From a virus, in IMG/VR virus record IMGVR_UViG_3300044511_000248, positions 1 to 34,536 of that record: a stretch of 34,536 nt of DNA. One strand, written 5' to 3'. Below are positions 1 to 8,594 of this stretch, piece by piece. Within the stretch, counting starts at the first letter, position 1. Each line of letters begins with the position of its first letter. A program made the position numbers and the translations under genes. The notes beneath the pieces are model-generated. The model did no database searches and was not told the DNA's origin. It saw only the letters and a list, made by a program, of their open reading frames with translations.

Positions 1-1
1 C

Positions 2-478
2 CTAATCCAGCCTCGGGATAATCTCGCCGGCCCCGAGCCCGGCGAGCGGCCCCGGCTTGACGGCGAGAGAGCGAGCTTCGGCCACACTGATGCGCCGGTA
101 CGGTGTCCCAGTGCGCTGCTCCTGCGACGGTCCGGCCGGCACGATGTTCGTCCACGGAAGCGGGCGCTCCTCGGGCGGCAACGTGGGCGGCGCGTCATAC
201 TGGATGCGCCACGCGGCAGGAGACGGCTGAAGCGCGTTGCCACTGTAGCGCTCTTTCTCGCCCCGCGTCGCGCCCTGGGCCCACTTGGGCACGGCCGGCT
301 TGTCCGGCACACCGAGCAGCGCCTTTCCGGCCTCCACGGCGCCGTCCGCGAACGCCGAAGCGAACTCGTCCTCCTGCTGGATCTTGCGTCGCTGCGGACC
401 GAGCGTCAGGGCGTCAACCGCGGCCTCGCCTGCCTTGACGATGCCGTCTCCGAACAGCGCATCGAAGGGATCGGCCAC
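2..478 (-). CDS. Hypothetical virion-module protein, 158 aa
   Basis: Last gene of the minus-strand structural module, complete with a TAG stop at the very edge of the window. It lies 3 bp after the 642-aa gene, so it is probably co-translated with it. No family is recognised. The N-terminal half has an internal repeat, F[GA]DG[IA]V[KE]AG[EK]A, at residues 9-19 and 43-53, each probably an amphipathic helix. The C-terminal half is proline-rich with no predicted membrane segment. Position after the internal-protein candidates suggests a minor virion or ejection protein; that is inference from gene order only. Confidence 0.65.
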   Translation of the reverse strand: MADPFDALFGDGIVKAGEAAVDALTLGPQRRKIQQEDEFASAFADGAVEAGKALLGVPDKPAVPKWAQGATRGEKERYSGNALQPSPAAWRIQYDAPPTLPPEERPLPWTNIVPAGPSQEQRTGTPYRRISVAEARSLAVKPGPLAGLGAGEIIPRLD

Positions 479-481
479 GGG

Positions 482-2410
482 TCACGCGATGCCCTGCTGC
501 CGCTTCCACTCGCCCCAGAGCCGGCGTTTCGTCGTGGCTGGCAGGTCCATCGCGTTGATGCGGTCGAACATGCGGCGCTTGGCATCGTCGGCGCTGCCCT
601 CGTCGGCCTTGCGTTGCGGCTGAGGCGTCGTGGGCTCGGCGGCGCCAGGTGGATTCGTGGATCGCTGGAGTTCGCTCTCATCCTTGAAGCCGTTCAGATC
701 GAGGATTCTTTGGACCCGGCGCTCGCCACCCAACTCGTCTCGCGCTCTCTCGATCTGGCGACGCACGTCTGCCTTCTTCGCCTCCAGCGCCTCCCACTTG
801 CGCAGTGCGGCGTTCTTCGCAGCCTTTTCTTTGCGCAGCGCGGCGTCCTCCGCAGCCTTTTCCTTGCGCAGTCGTTCCGCGTCCGCGTACTCATCGGCAC
901 GGCGATTCGCGTTGGCCACAGCGCCGGGCGTGTTGTCGTAGATGCGCTGCCGCACGGCCATCGTGACGTCCGGGTTGTCGAGCAGCAACTTCAGCGCTTC
1001 GGAACGGGCCGTTTTGCGCAGTTCCTTCGACTGAGCTTCGTCTGATGCCACCCGTAGCCGATCTCGGATCACGCCGAGCGTGCCGTACTGGACCGGAGTG
1101 AGGCGACCGACCATCCCCTTGTCGCGAATGACTGCGTCGATCTCCAGCGCGTTCGCCGCCGAGGCCCCGAAGGTGCGTGTCTGCGGCTTGCCCTTCGTGT
1201 CCTTGACCGTGACGGCGCCGCCAGGAATAGGGATCGACGCGAAGTCCTCCTGTTCGGGCGGCACACGCTGGTCGATGTAGATGGACGATCGACCGGCCCT
1301 CGCACGACGCGTGGCCTGCTCCTCACCCTTCTTCTGCTGCGCCGTGAGGAGCCCGTACATGGCGTCCGTCATCGGCACGTCGATGAGCGCGTCAACGCCG
1401 CGGTAGCGGACCAACTGAAGAAGCTTCGGCGGGAGTGCCGCCAACGCGCGCACCGCGTCACGATCACCTGCCATCGCGAGCTGCACGAGCCAGCTCGCCT
1501 TGAACGGCACCGGAGCGTGCTCGATCGCCATCTTCCTGAGCGTCCCGTCCGCGTAGAGCTTCGTCGGGTCGGCGCGGTCGAACGCGGCGGCGGTGTCCGC
1601 GCGCGTCTTAGCGGCGTACTGCTCGAACTGCCGCTCGTTGTCCGTGCCAATGTCGGCGGTCTTGGTCTCCGTCAGCCGCGTCTTGGCCGCGGCGGCTTCA
1701 CGGGCCGCGTCGCTCACGATGCCGCGAGGCGTGCGGTACTCGACCTGCGGCGCGTTCGGCCGCAGTCCGAGCGCGGCGGCGGCTTCGCGCGGACTCGTCT
1801 CGGCGTCCACGGACGCGTAGGGGGACGTCGCGCGGAAGTCAGCCGGTGCAGCCTCAATGCCACGTGCGCGGCGGCGAGGGGCCGTGTCGATGTTCTCGCC
1901 ACGGCGGATGACTTTCTCGTCGTAGATGGCGGGATGCGTCTCCGTTGCTGGCTCGATCGGCTCCTGGGCGCGGCGTATGATGTTCGGCGCGTAGTGCTCC
2001 TGCGGCGCGTCGCGCGACGGCGAGAGCCGCATGTTGCTCGCGTCGGGAGGCGTCAGGTCGGACGCTTCGCGCGTCACGCCCGCGTAGCGCTTCGAGAGTT
2101 CGTCGAGCGCCTCGGTCGTGGCGACGTCGTTGATGTCCTTCTGCGCCGCCTTGATCTTGTCGATGTCGAAGGCGTCGGCCTCCGAGGCCTGGCCCTGGGC
2201 GGCCGCGGCGTTCTTCCGCTGGTCCTCGGTGAGCCAGTGCCCGAACGCCCGCGCGCCCATCTGCGCGCCCGTCTGAAGCGGCACGCCCACGAACGCGTTG
2301 AACAGCGCGTGCTTCCACGCGTCGTCACGCGCCCGCGCGTTCTCTTGCTCCTGCGCGCGGATGCTCGCCTGCTGGTTGAACCACCCGGGCGCGATGTTCT
2401 GGATCGGCAT
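482..2410 (-). CDS. Putative internal virion/ejection protein with coiled coil, 642 aa
   Basis: Long, charged, alanine-rich protein without a recognised enzyme domain. The N-terminal 60 residues are amphipathic, the middle is low-complexity and Arg/Ala rich, and the C-terminal third contains a strong coiled coil built on repeats of the type LRKEKAAxxAA, ending in a basic tail. It lies 3 bp after the 546-aa gene. Its position after the adaptor/nozzle and beta-helix genes matches where P22-like phages carry their three ejection proteins (gp7, gp20, gp16), but no sequence match to those can be claimed. A tail-associated structural role is the main alternative. Confidence 0.7.
   Translation of the reverse strand: MPIQNIAPGWFNQQASIRAQEQENARARDDAWKHALFNAFVGVPLQTGAQMGARAFGHWLTEDQRKNAAAAQGQASEADAFDIDKIKAAQKDINDVATTEALDELSKRYAGVTREASDLTPPDASNMRLSPSRDAPQEHYAPNIIRRAQEPIEPATETHPAIYDEKVIRRGENIDTAPRRRARGIEAAPADFRATSPYASVDAETSPREAAAALGLRPNAPQVEYRTPRGIVSDAAREAAAAKTRLTETKTADIGTDNERQFEQYAAKTRADTAAAFDRADPTKLYADGTLRKMAIEHAPVPFKASWLVQLAMAGDRDAVRALAALPPKLLQLVRYRGVDALIDVPMTDAMYGLLTAQQKKGEEQATRRARAGRSSIYIDQRVPPEQEDFASIPIPGGAVTVKDTKGKPQTRTFGASAANALEIDAVIRDKGMVGRLTPVQYGTLGVIRDRLRVASDEAQSKELRKTARSEALKLLLDNPDVTMAVRQRIYDNTPGAVANANRRADEYADAERLRKEKAAEDAALRKEKAAKNAALRKWEALEAKKADVRRQIERARDELGGERRVQRILDLNGFKDESELQRSTNPPGAAEPTTPQPQRKADEGSADDAKRRMFDRINAMDLPATTKRRLWGEWKRQQGIA
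797..871 (-). repeat. 33-nt tandem repeat inside the coiled-coil gene
   Basis: Two full units (797-829 and 830-862) and a 9-nt start of a third (863-871). Each unit encodes 11 residues of the LRKEKAAxxAA type. The two full units differ at only a few positions, so the coiled coil appears to have grown by recent in-frame duplication. Confidence 0.8.
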
Positions 2411-2413
2411 CGG

Positions 2414-4054
2414 CTAACCTCCCGCCCACTTCTCCCACTCGGCCTTCTTCTCGTCGTCGGAAAGCGCGTCCCATGCCCCGCTCCAGTCGGGGCCAAGGAA
2501 GTTGGAACTCGCTTCCGAGTCGCTCCACGTGCTGCCTGTCGGTACAGACTCCACCGGGCTCCATCCTGGGGGCGCGTGCTCGTAGGAGATGGTAGCGCCA
2601 GATTCGGTCGTCGACTCGCCCTTCTTCTGCCACTTGCCGTCCGCGTCGATCTCAAGTCCGAACTTGGCCAACGCGTCCCCGAGCGGGGTTCCGTCCTTCA
2701 TGGCGTCCTCGATCGCGTCGAGCAAGCCCGGCAAGTCGTCTGGGCTGACCGCCTTCGCACCCACGGCCGCAGACACGTTGTTGAGCACGGCGAACGCGTT
2801 GCTCAGGCTGTTGTCCTTGAGCCACGCCTCGAGCTTCTGCTGCTCCATGCCGAGCTGCTGCGCCGCGAGTTCGTTCCCCTTGTCGCCCTGGTAGAGCCCG
2901 GCGAGCGTGTCGATGCGGTGCGCCATCTGGTCGGCGTTGAACTGCTCGGTCTTGAACCCGAGCTCGTTCTTGGCCTTCAGCGCGCCGACATCGATGTTGC
3001 CGACGCCGTAGCCCTCGGCGCCGGAGCCGACGAGGCCGGAAGCGGCCATCTGTTGCGAGAGGTTGGCCTGGGCGAGGTTGGCGTCCTTGTCGATCTCGGA
3101 CTGCATGCCGGCGAGCGCCTCGTCGCTGATGCCAGGCGTGGTGTCGAGGCCGGCGAAGAGCTTATCGATGACCTGCTGGTCCACGTCGTCTTCGGACGTA
3201 GGACCGAGCCCCTCTTCTGCGGCATACAACACCTTCGACGGCACGTACGCCGGTGCGGAACCGCCGCCTTCCTCCGTGTACTGCGACGACGTGCCGTCCT
3301 CGAACTTGAGCAGGTAGCCGCCCTGGCCGTTGTCGTACACGCCCTGGACCACCTTGCCCTTGTAGGTGTCGCCAGCCTCGGGCGGCGGGGAAACAGCCTG
3401 TTGCCCCTCGGGAGCGACGCCGGCCGCGTGCTTGGCGTCAGGCGTGTCCCCGGCCGGGTGCCACTCGCCGTACTGGTCGAGCCACATGCCCTTGTCATTC
3501 GTCTCGACCGCGTAGGGCGCTTCCTGCTCTCCGCCGCCGGGCTTGCTCGCGCCCTGCTTCTCGGCCGCGTTCTGCACGGCCTCCTCGAAGTCGGCGCCGC
3601 CTGCGGCGTACGACGGCTCGGCCTGGTATACCGGAGCGCCGGACTGCGCCATGTACTGGTCGAGCGCCGTGTCCGGGTACATGCCGCCGCCGATCTGCTG
3701 CGGCTGGTGGTCCGGGTTCGGGTACGCGACATTCGGCGCCAGCGCCGGAAGTGGCGGCGGGGTCGCGAATCCGGACATCGCCTTGGGCGTCATCGCGTCC
3801 GCTCGCTTCGATGCGGTCTGCGGCTGCGGTGCGTACCTGCCCGAGAGCACGTCAAGCACGTCGTCGCCGTACATGCCCGGCCGGTGGTCCGGATTTGGGT
3901 AGTTCGTCGCAGTCGGGACGGGCGGCGCGCCGTTCGGCATCGGCGTCGACAGCGCGCGGGGCGGCGCCTGGATCTTGCTGGACCGCGACCCTGGGCCGTT
4001 CCTTCCTTGCATCTTGACCGTGTCGAAAGGGCGCGTGTTGTTCTGCCAGGCCAT
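2414..4054 (-). CDS. Putative internal virion protein, 546 aa, carries two M-Y-x-D motifs
   Basis: The start is set at the ATG at 4054 (MAWQNN), which has AGGAGG 6 nt upstream; an upstream in-frame GTG/TTG lacks this. The N-terminal 180 residues are Pro/Gly/Asn rich and contain two related blocks, YPNPDHRPGMYGDDVLDVL and YPNPDHQP...GGGMYPDTALDQY. The same motif recurs in two small proteins beside the portal gene. The middle has a short Tudor/SH3-like stretch (YKGKVVQGVYDNGQGGYLLKF), and the C-terminal half is helical and acidic. No catalytic motif is visible. Gene order suggests an ejection/internal protein; this is inference. Confidence 0.7.
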   Translation of the reverse strand: MAWQNNTRPFDTVKMQGRNGPGSRSSKIQAPPRALSTPMPNGAPPVPTATNYPNPDHRPGMYGDDVLDVLSGRYAPQPQTASKRADAMTPKAMSGFATPPPLPALAPNVAYPNPDHQPQQIGGGMYPDTALDQYMAQSGAPVYQAEPSYAAGGADFEEAVQNAAEKQGASKPGGGEQEAPYAVETNDKGMWLDQYGEWHPAGDTPDAKHAAGVAPEGQQAVSPPPEAGDTYKGKVVQGVYDNGQGGYLLKFEDGTSSQYTEEGGGSAPAYVPSKVLYAAEEGLGPTSEDDVDQQVIDKLFAGLDTTPGISDEALAGMQSEIDKDANLAQANLSQQMAASGLVGSGAEGYGVGNIDVGALKAKNELGFKTEQFNADQMAHRIDTLAGLYQGDKGNELAAQQLGMEQQKLEAWLKDNSLSNAFAVLNNVSAAVGAKAVSPDDLPGLLDAIEDAMKDGTPLGDALAKFGLEIDADGKWQKKGESTTESGATISYEHAPPGWSPVESVPTGSTWSDSEASSNFLGPDWSGAWDALSDDEKKAEWEKWAGG

Positions 4055-4062
4055 GAGCCCTC

Positions 4063-4566
4063 CTACGTTCGGTGCGACGTCTTGCCCCACAGGGTCATGG
4101 TCACGTAGCTCGGCGTGTTGGCGCCGGACGTCACGAGCTCGAAGTGCAGGATCGTTCCCGCAGCGATGCTCGACGTGGTGAACGTCGTGACCTCTACCAG
4201 CGAGTCGGCGGCGCTGGTAGCTGCGGCAGAGCTGATGGCCGTCCCGCCGATTCCGGCGCGCACGTTGAGCGTGCAGACCGTGTCCGCGCCCGACTCGACG
4301 TCGTGGACTACCTGGAGCGATACGGGCTCGAATGCAGCGCTGAGCGACGCCGGGATCTTGACGTAGTAGTTGTACGTGCCGTTCGCGATGGTGGCGCGGC
4401 TATCCGTCACCACAATCGGGCAGTCCGCCTTCGGGAACTGGAGCGAGTCGCGGTCGAGCTTCGTCGTCTCGATGAGCGTCTTGATGACGTTCAGGTACGT
4501 CATCAGCGTCGCGCCGCTGTTCACGCTCGCGTCGGTCAGGGTGCCTGGGTAGGTGACGGTGCTCAC
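4063..4566 (-). CDS. Hypothetical beta-rich virion protein, 167 aa
   Basis: Compact, Thr/Ser/Val-rich protein with alternating beta-strand pattern throughout (for example TYNYYVKIPASLSAAFEPVSLQVV), ending in a short basic tail. The composition is typical of phage decoration, fibre-head or other beta-sandwich virion proteins; no specific family is recognised. It starts with ATG at 4566, immediately downstream of an intergenic hairpin and a 19-bp element also found upstream of the scaffold gene, so it may have its own promoter or operator. It ends 8 bp before the 546-aa gene, whose Shine-Dalgarno overlaps its stop codon region. Confidence 0.65.
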   Translation of the reverse strand: MSTVTYPGTLTDASVNSGATLMTYLNVIKTLIETTKLDRDSLQFPKADCPIVVTDSRATIANGTYNYYVKIPASLSAAFEPVSLQVVHDVESGADTVCTLNVRAGIGGTAISSAAATSAADSLVEVTTFTTSSIAAGTILHFELVTSGANTPSYVTMTLWGKTSHRT

Positions 4567-4580
4567 GGGCTACACCTTAC

Positions 4581-4617
4581 CACGAGCGGTGTGGGCTCGT
4601 GACCAGAAGTTGGACAC
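4581..4617 (-). promoter_or_regulatory. Intergenic hairpin plus 19-bp element shared with 11484
   Basis: The plus-strand sequence GTGACCAGAAGTTGGACAC (4599-4617) matches 18 of 19 bases at 11484-11502. Both copies lie in gaps just upstream of a minus-strand gene. Here it overlaps a perfect 7-bp hairpin, CACGAGC (4581-4587) with GCTCGTG (4595-4601), loop 7 nt. There is no U-tract after the hairpin on the minus strand, so an operator, promoter element or processing site is as likely as a terminator. Confidence 0.5.
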
Positions 4618-4619
4618 AG

Positions 4620-5411
4620 CTACGGCCTCACGTTCACGGCGCCGATGTTCATGGTCGCGTCCCCAACGTTCGCGTCCGGCGCCGCAACCGTCTTGTAGTT
4701 CGCCACATAGGTTGAGCCCGACGCTGCGACGTTGCCCATGAAGACGCTCGTGCTCGTCGTGTCGCTCGCGTAGATGCTCGACGTGGGCGCCGACTCAAAC
4801 TGGTTGCCAAGGAACTGGCACCGGCTGTGCGTGCCAGCCGCAAGCATGGAATACGACGTGTTGCGCGCCGCGAGCACGTAGTTGTTGCGGATCATCGCCC
4901 TGGTTGCCGTGCCGCTCAGGCTCACCGCCAGTTCGCAGTCCTCGAACACGCAGTCCTCGACGACGTTGCGTGTACCCTTGAGGTTGATGCACGCGTCGCC
5001 GCTAGCGCCCACGCTGTCGACGAAGCGCAGTCCGCGAAACTGCACGTCGTTGCCCGTCACGGTAAGCACGTCAGCGCGTGACGGAAGGACCACGTTCGAC
5101 GCGCGCCGGAACACGGTGCGGCCTGGGGCGAGCGCCACGAAGTTGATGCGGTGGAGCGCGATCGTGAACGTCGTCGCGCCGAAGTCCCACGTCCCCTCGG
5201 AGAAGACGAGCGTACAACCGTCCGGAGACGAGCCGCCCGCCGAGGCCCACGAGAGCGCGGTCACGAGCGGCACGTCCGGCGTCACAAGGCAACCCCAGCT
5301 CATGACGCGGCTCGCGACGCTGCGTAGGTCGCTGCACATCTGTTCGATCCGCGGGTCGCCACGGAACATGTGGACATGAAGCTGCGGGCCGCCCTGGCGC
5401 GAGAGGCTCAT
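4620..5411 (-). CDS. Right-handed beta-helix tail protein, 263 aa
   Basis: The start is the ATG at 5411 (MSLSRQGG), which overlaps the stop of the upstream gene as ATGA; the longer open frame upstream is antisense-like Arg/His-rich and was not used. Residues about 90-230 show the short repeating strands of a pectate-lyase-like parallel beta-helix: runs such as ACINLKGTRNVVEDCVFEDC, IRNNYVL and FLGNQFES. Such folds are used by tailspikes and tail fibres that bind or degrade surface polysaccharide. No catalytic residues can be assigned. It is short for a full tailspike (often above 500 aa) and lacks an obvious virion-binding head domain. Confidence 0.7.
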   Translation of the reverse strand: MSLSRQGGPQLHVHMFRGDPRIEQMCSDLRSVASRVMSWGCLVTPDVPLVTALSWASAGGSSPDGCTLVFSEGTWDFGATTFTIALHRINFVALAPGRTVFRRASNVVLPSRADVLTVTGNDVQFRGLRFVDSVGASGDACINLKGTRNVVEDCVFEDCELAVSLSGTATRAMIRNNYVLAARNTSYSMLAAGTHSRCQFLGNQFESAPTSSIYASDTTSTSVFMGNVAASGSTYVANYKTVAAPDANVGDATMNIGAVNVRP

Positions 5412-7282
5412 GGGTCGCGCTCCGCGTCGGCTAGGATGGTGATCGACCGCACACACACGAGGTTCCCGCGGGCGAACGTCGTGGGGTCGTCCTTGACGCC
5501 GATCCGGACCGACGGTGACTTGATGTAGCCATCTGTTGTGGAGTCGAACCAGTCCGGGCTCGTGTAGCTGCCTGACGCGGCGCTCAGCGTCCCGAGCCCA
5601 TCCAGGAACGGGTTGGTGGCCGCCGTGAACGTGCCGCCGCTTGACCACGGGTGCGTCGTGAGCGCCGCTGTGCTCTCCGTGGACCCTCCGTCGTAAGGAG
5701 TCGACTCACCCGTCAGCGTAATCGTCGGCGGTAGCGAGCTCGGCGTCTTCCCGATCCCGAGCATCTTGAGCTTCGTCCGGACGTACGTGTGGTCGAAGCG
5801 CTCCGACGGCTTGAGGCGGGGCGTGCGCCAGAACATCGGCACGCCGTAGTCCTCGCCGCTGCCCGTGTCACGGTGGAACCCGAAGCGCGACAGGTAGCCG
5901 GCGTTGTCGATGCACCACACGATGTCGGCCTGTCCGCGGCGCTGCACGACGGCGCCGGACACCATGCACGAGCCGGAGGTGGACGTCTTGCTCCATACGC
6001 TCCACGCTCGATGGATGAGGTCGTAGACGAGCGTGCACGAGAAGGTCCCGGACGTCTCGCCCTCGACCGGTAGCGACCACCATATCTGCTTCTGCGACGG
6101 GACGTAGAGCCCCTCGCTGTACTCCAGGTCACCACGGTTCGCGCGAAACGGGTAACCGAGCGTCCCGAGCTTCGTGGCCCATGTGTTCGGAACCGCAAGC
6201 TGCTCAAAGGCGTGCGAGAAGATGGCGTCGATGGGCGCCGACACCTTCGTCACGCCCGGGGCCGACAGGCCGCCGAACGCGTAGATGCCATCCGAGGCCA
6301 TGAAGTAGAGCACGCCCTGGTTCTCGACGATGGAGTTGGGCGCGATGCAGCCCGTGCCAGACACAACGCGGTGAATCGTGTAGGCCCGTGCGTAGAGGCC
6401 GTCACCCGCGTTCGTGAGCACGTAGATCGATGCAGGCGTGAACACGTACAGGTTCTCGCCCAGCACCTTGAGGCCGGTCACGCGCTCGCGGTTCGGCGTC
6501 TGGAGGATGCGCACGGCGCCCACGTCGGCCGGGCTTGAGTTGTCGGACCACGCGAGCATCCACGGCTGGAGCACTACGCCGCCCCGGCTCGCCGTCAGGA
6601 TGTCCGATGGCACGACGTCCTGACTCGTCGGGATGGCCCCGGTGAACGTCACGCCCTCGCCGGGACGGAACCCCGCATAGAACGTCTGCGACTGCCACGA
6701 TGCGACGATCGGTCCGTGGGGCGGCGTTGACCAGTAGGCGAAGTTCGCGAGGTAGAGCTTCATCGCGTCGCCACCCGCCGTCACGAGCGACGTCGACAGC
6801 TTGCGCGGCGTCACGCTCGGGTTCGTCGGCTCGAAAACGTACGTGTTGTACTCGGTGGACACGAGCGTGACCTTGCGGTTGCCGCTGATGCCGCTGGAGT
6901 CGCCGATCGGGATGGTGGCGTCCACGAAGCCGACGCGCTTGCGCGCGCTCACGGGCTCGCCGTAGAGCGACGTCAGATTCCACAGGCCGATCGCCACGCC
7001 GTTGTGCGACGCGGCGGCCATCCACACGTTCGTGCTGATGGTGAAGACGATAACGAGGCACTGCTCGATGCCGTCGGCCGACGACGAGAGGTGCATGCGC
7101 GGCAGGTTGCACGCGCCGACCACGGTCACGACGTACTCGAATCCCTTGCGGGCCTCCTTGCGCCCGCGGCTGTAGTCGACGTTGATGCTGATCTCGTCGT
7201 GCTGCGGCGTCTGCCGCGACTCGTCGAGCTCTAGCCCGCGCCACGGGCCTTCGATGACGATCGGCTTGGGGTTGCCGGCCAT
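5408..7282 (-). CDS. Putative tail nozzle/hub (DNA stabilisation) protein, 624 aa
   Basis: Starts with ATG (MAGNPKP...). The N-terminus IVIEGPWRGLELDESRQTP and the body consist of repeating beta-strand blades, with phrases such as YFMASDGIYAFGG, LYVFTPASIYVLTN and DIVWCIDNAGYLSRFG that look like propeller blades. This fits the P22 gp10/T7 gp12 type of nozzle or packaged-DNA stabilisation protein, which follows the adaptor in short-tailed phages. The gene lies right after the adaptor-like 226-aa gene and before the beta-helix protein, consistent with that order. Recognition is by architecture and position, not by a diagnostic motif. Confidence 0.6.
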   Translation of the reverse strand: MAGNPKPIVIEGPWRGLELDESRQTPQHDEISINVDYSRGRKEARKGFEYVVTVVGACNLPRMHLSSSADGIEQCLVIVFTISTNVWMAAASHNGVAIGLWNLTSLYGEPVSARKRVGFVDATIPIGDSSGISGNRKVTLVSTEYNTYVFEPTNPSVTPRKLSTSLVTAGGDAMKLYLANFAYWSTPPHGPIVASWQSQTFYAGFRPGEGVTFTGAIPTSQDVVPSDILTASRGGVVLQPWMLAWSDNSSPADVGAVRILQTPNRERVTGLKVLGENLYVFTPASIYVLTNAGDGLYARAYTIHRVVSGTGCIAPNSIVENQGVLYFMASDGIYAFGGLSAPGVTKVSAPIDAIFSHAFEQLAVPNTWATKLGTLGYPFRANRGDLEYSEGLYVPSQKQIWWSLPVEGETSGTFSCTLVYDLIHRAWSVWSKTSTSGSCMVSGAVVQRRGQADIVWCIDNAGYLSRFGFHRDTGSGEDYGVPMFWRTPRLKPSERFDHTYVRTKLKMLGIGKTPSSLPPTITLTGESTPYDGGSTESTAALTTHPWSSGGTFTAATNPFLDGLGTLSAASGSYTSPDWFDSTTDGYIKSPSVRIGVKDDPTTFARGNLVCVRSITILADAERDP

Positions 7283-7286
7283 CGCA

Positions 7287-7967
7287 CTACCACCGAATGC
7301 CGGCGCGGTGGCGGTAGGTGACGTGCTTCGGGCCGACGGTGCGCTTGGCAGCCGCGGCGATCTTCGCCTGCCACTCGGCCCACCCGCGCTCGATGGCCGG
7401 GTTCGTGCCCGACTGCCGCGCGTTGAGCAGGTGGGCGAGGCAGAAGGTCACCGCGTCGCCGAACGACTCGGCCTTCCCGTTGAGTACCTCGGTGCTAGAC
7501 AGGGTGAGTGCGGCAGCCTGCGGGATCCAGAGCGCGCGGCAGTTGAGCGTCTGACCGAAGAGTGGGGCCACGAATAGGTTGTCCCCCTCCATGATGTAGT
7601 GCGGCACGGTCCACTGGTAGTGGTAGCCGGGTCGCTGCGACGACTCCATCGTCTCCCACTTGCGCGGCAGGTTACCGGCGCCGATGCCGCCTGTGCTCGG
7701 GTAGTCCTCGATGGAGATGAGCTTAAGTGGGTCGGCGTTGAGGTACGACGCGCCGGTGAAGTCCGCGCTCTCCGTGTTCGCGGGCCAGGTGAAGCTCGTG
7801 GACGTCACGACGTAGTGCGAGCACTTGGCCACGATGAGGTCGTAGACGTGCCGATTCGCCATGTCGGCGAACGTCGTCTGCACCGTGGGCGTCATGAGCT
7901 GCGTCGTGTTCTCGTTCACGAGGAGCATCGCGGCGTCGATGACGTTCTGGCGCGTCAACGCACTCAC
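7287..7967 (-). CDS. Putative head-tail adaptor, 226 aa
   Basis: GTG start with GAGGT upstream on the minus strand. The N-terminus (residues 3-45, NVIDAAMLLVNEN...FADMANRHVYDLIVAKC) is helical, the middle is beta-rich (ESADFTGASYLNADPLKLISIED) and the C-terminus has a long helix (AVTFCLAHLLNARQSG...WAEWQAKIAAA). This helix-beta-helix layout and length resemble adaptor proteins of the P22 gp4/T7 gp11 type that dock on the portal. Position just before the nozzle-like gene supports this. No residue-level signature was checked, so the assignment is moderate. Confidence 0.55.
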   Translation of the reverse strand: MSALTRQNVIDAAMLLVNENTTQLMTPTVQTTFADMANRHVYDLIVAKCSHYVVTSTSFTWPANTESADFTGASYLNADPLKLISIEDYPSTGGIGAGNLPRKWETMESSQRPGYHYQWTVPHYIMEGDNLFVAPLFGQTLNCRALWIPQAAALTLSSTEVLNGKAESFGDAVTFCLAHLLNARQSGTNPAIERGWAEWQAKIAAAAKRTVGPKHVTYRHRAGIRW

Positions 7968-7973
7968 TGCGGT

Positions 7974-8591
7974 CTACCTCGTCGCGATGATGATGCCGGT
8001 CGGCTTGCCGCGCCCGGTCGCGCCGACGTTGTTCTTGAGCGCGCCGTCGTAGAACCACCTGCGCTCGCCGCCAGAGCCCTCACGCCCTACGAAGCCGAGG
8101 TGTGCGTCCGCCCATCGCGCGAACAAGCCAAACTCGTCCTTGGCCCGCAGTCGGTGCGTTTCCGACCGCGCGGCCTTAGCGCGGGCCTTCGCATCCTTGA
8201 TGCGCTGCCGCTGTGCCGCCCGCTCGTCGCAGACGTGCCGGTGCGTATCCCCCGCGTTCCACAGCGTCATCATGCGCGGGTCGTAGATAGGTAGCGGCTC
8301 GTTCGTTACCTCGTCGCGGAACGGGTGCCACACGACGGGCGCGAGTGCCCAGTCGCCGGTCGGTCGCAGCGGCTCGCCGGCCAGGATCTGCACCTTGCAC
8401 ATGCGCGCGAAGAGCCAGCACCCGACCCGCGGCGAGTCGGCGTCGCCGTTGAGCGTCGCACTCGCATCGAAGCCGACGCAGGCCCGCGGGTCGTTCAAGG
8501 CCGCGGCGATGAGCCGCGTGTGCTCGTTGTTCCAGTGGATCGCCCGGACCCACTGGAGCTCTGCGACGGTCATGGTGGCCTGCCGCGGCAT
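7974..8591 (-). CDS. Hypothetical virion-module protein, 205 aa
   Basis: Unrecognised. The N-terminal 110 residues are mixed alpha/beta with several Trp (ELQWVRAIHWNNEHTRLIAAAL), followed by a basic helix (AAQRQRIKDAKARAKAARSETHRLRAKDEF) and a glycine-rich C-terminus. ATG at 8591 is used; a second ATG seven codons later is equally plausible because neither has a good Shine-Dalgarno. It lies between the capsid-proximal 233-aa gene and the adaptor-like gene. It could be a connector, a head-completion protein or a non-structural insert; the sequence does not decide. Confidence 0.6.
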   Translation of the reverse strand: MPRQATMTVAELQWVRAIHWNNEHTRLIAAALNDPRACVGFDASATLNGDADSPRVGCWLFARMCKVQILAGEPLRPTGDWALAPVVWHPFRDEVTNEPLPIYDPRMMTLWNAGDTHRHVCDERAAQRQRIKDAKARAKAARSETHRLRAKDEFGLFARWADAHLGFVGREGSGGERRWFYDGALKNNVGATGRGKPTGIIIATR

Positions 8592-8594
8592 TGG

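Noticed and set aside
1517-4108. Very long plus-strand open frame (863 codons) opposite two virion genes
   Set aside because: Arg/Leu/Val-rich composition, no ribosome site, and it mirrors the codon bias of the minus-strand genes that have good starts. Typical antisense shadow in GC-rich DNA.
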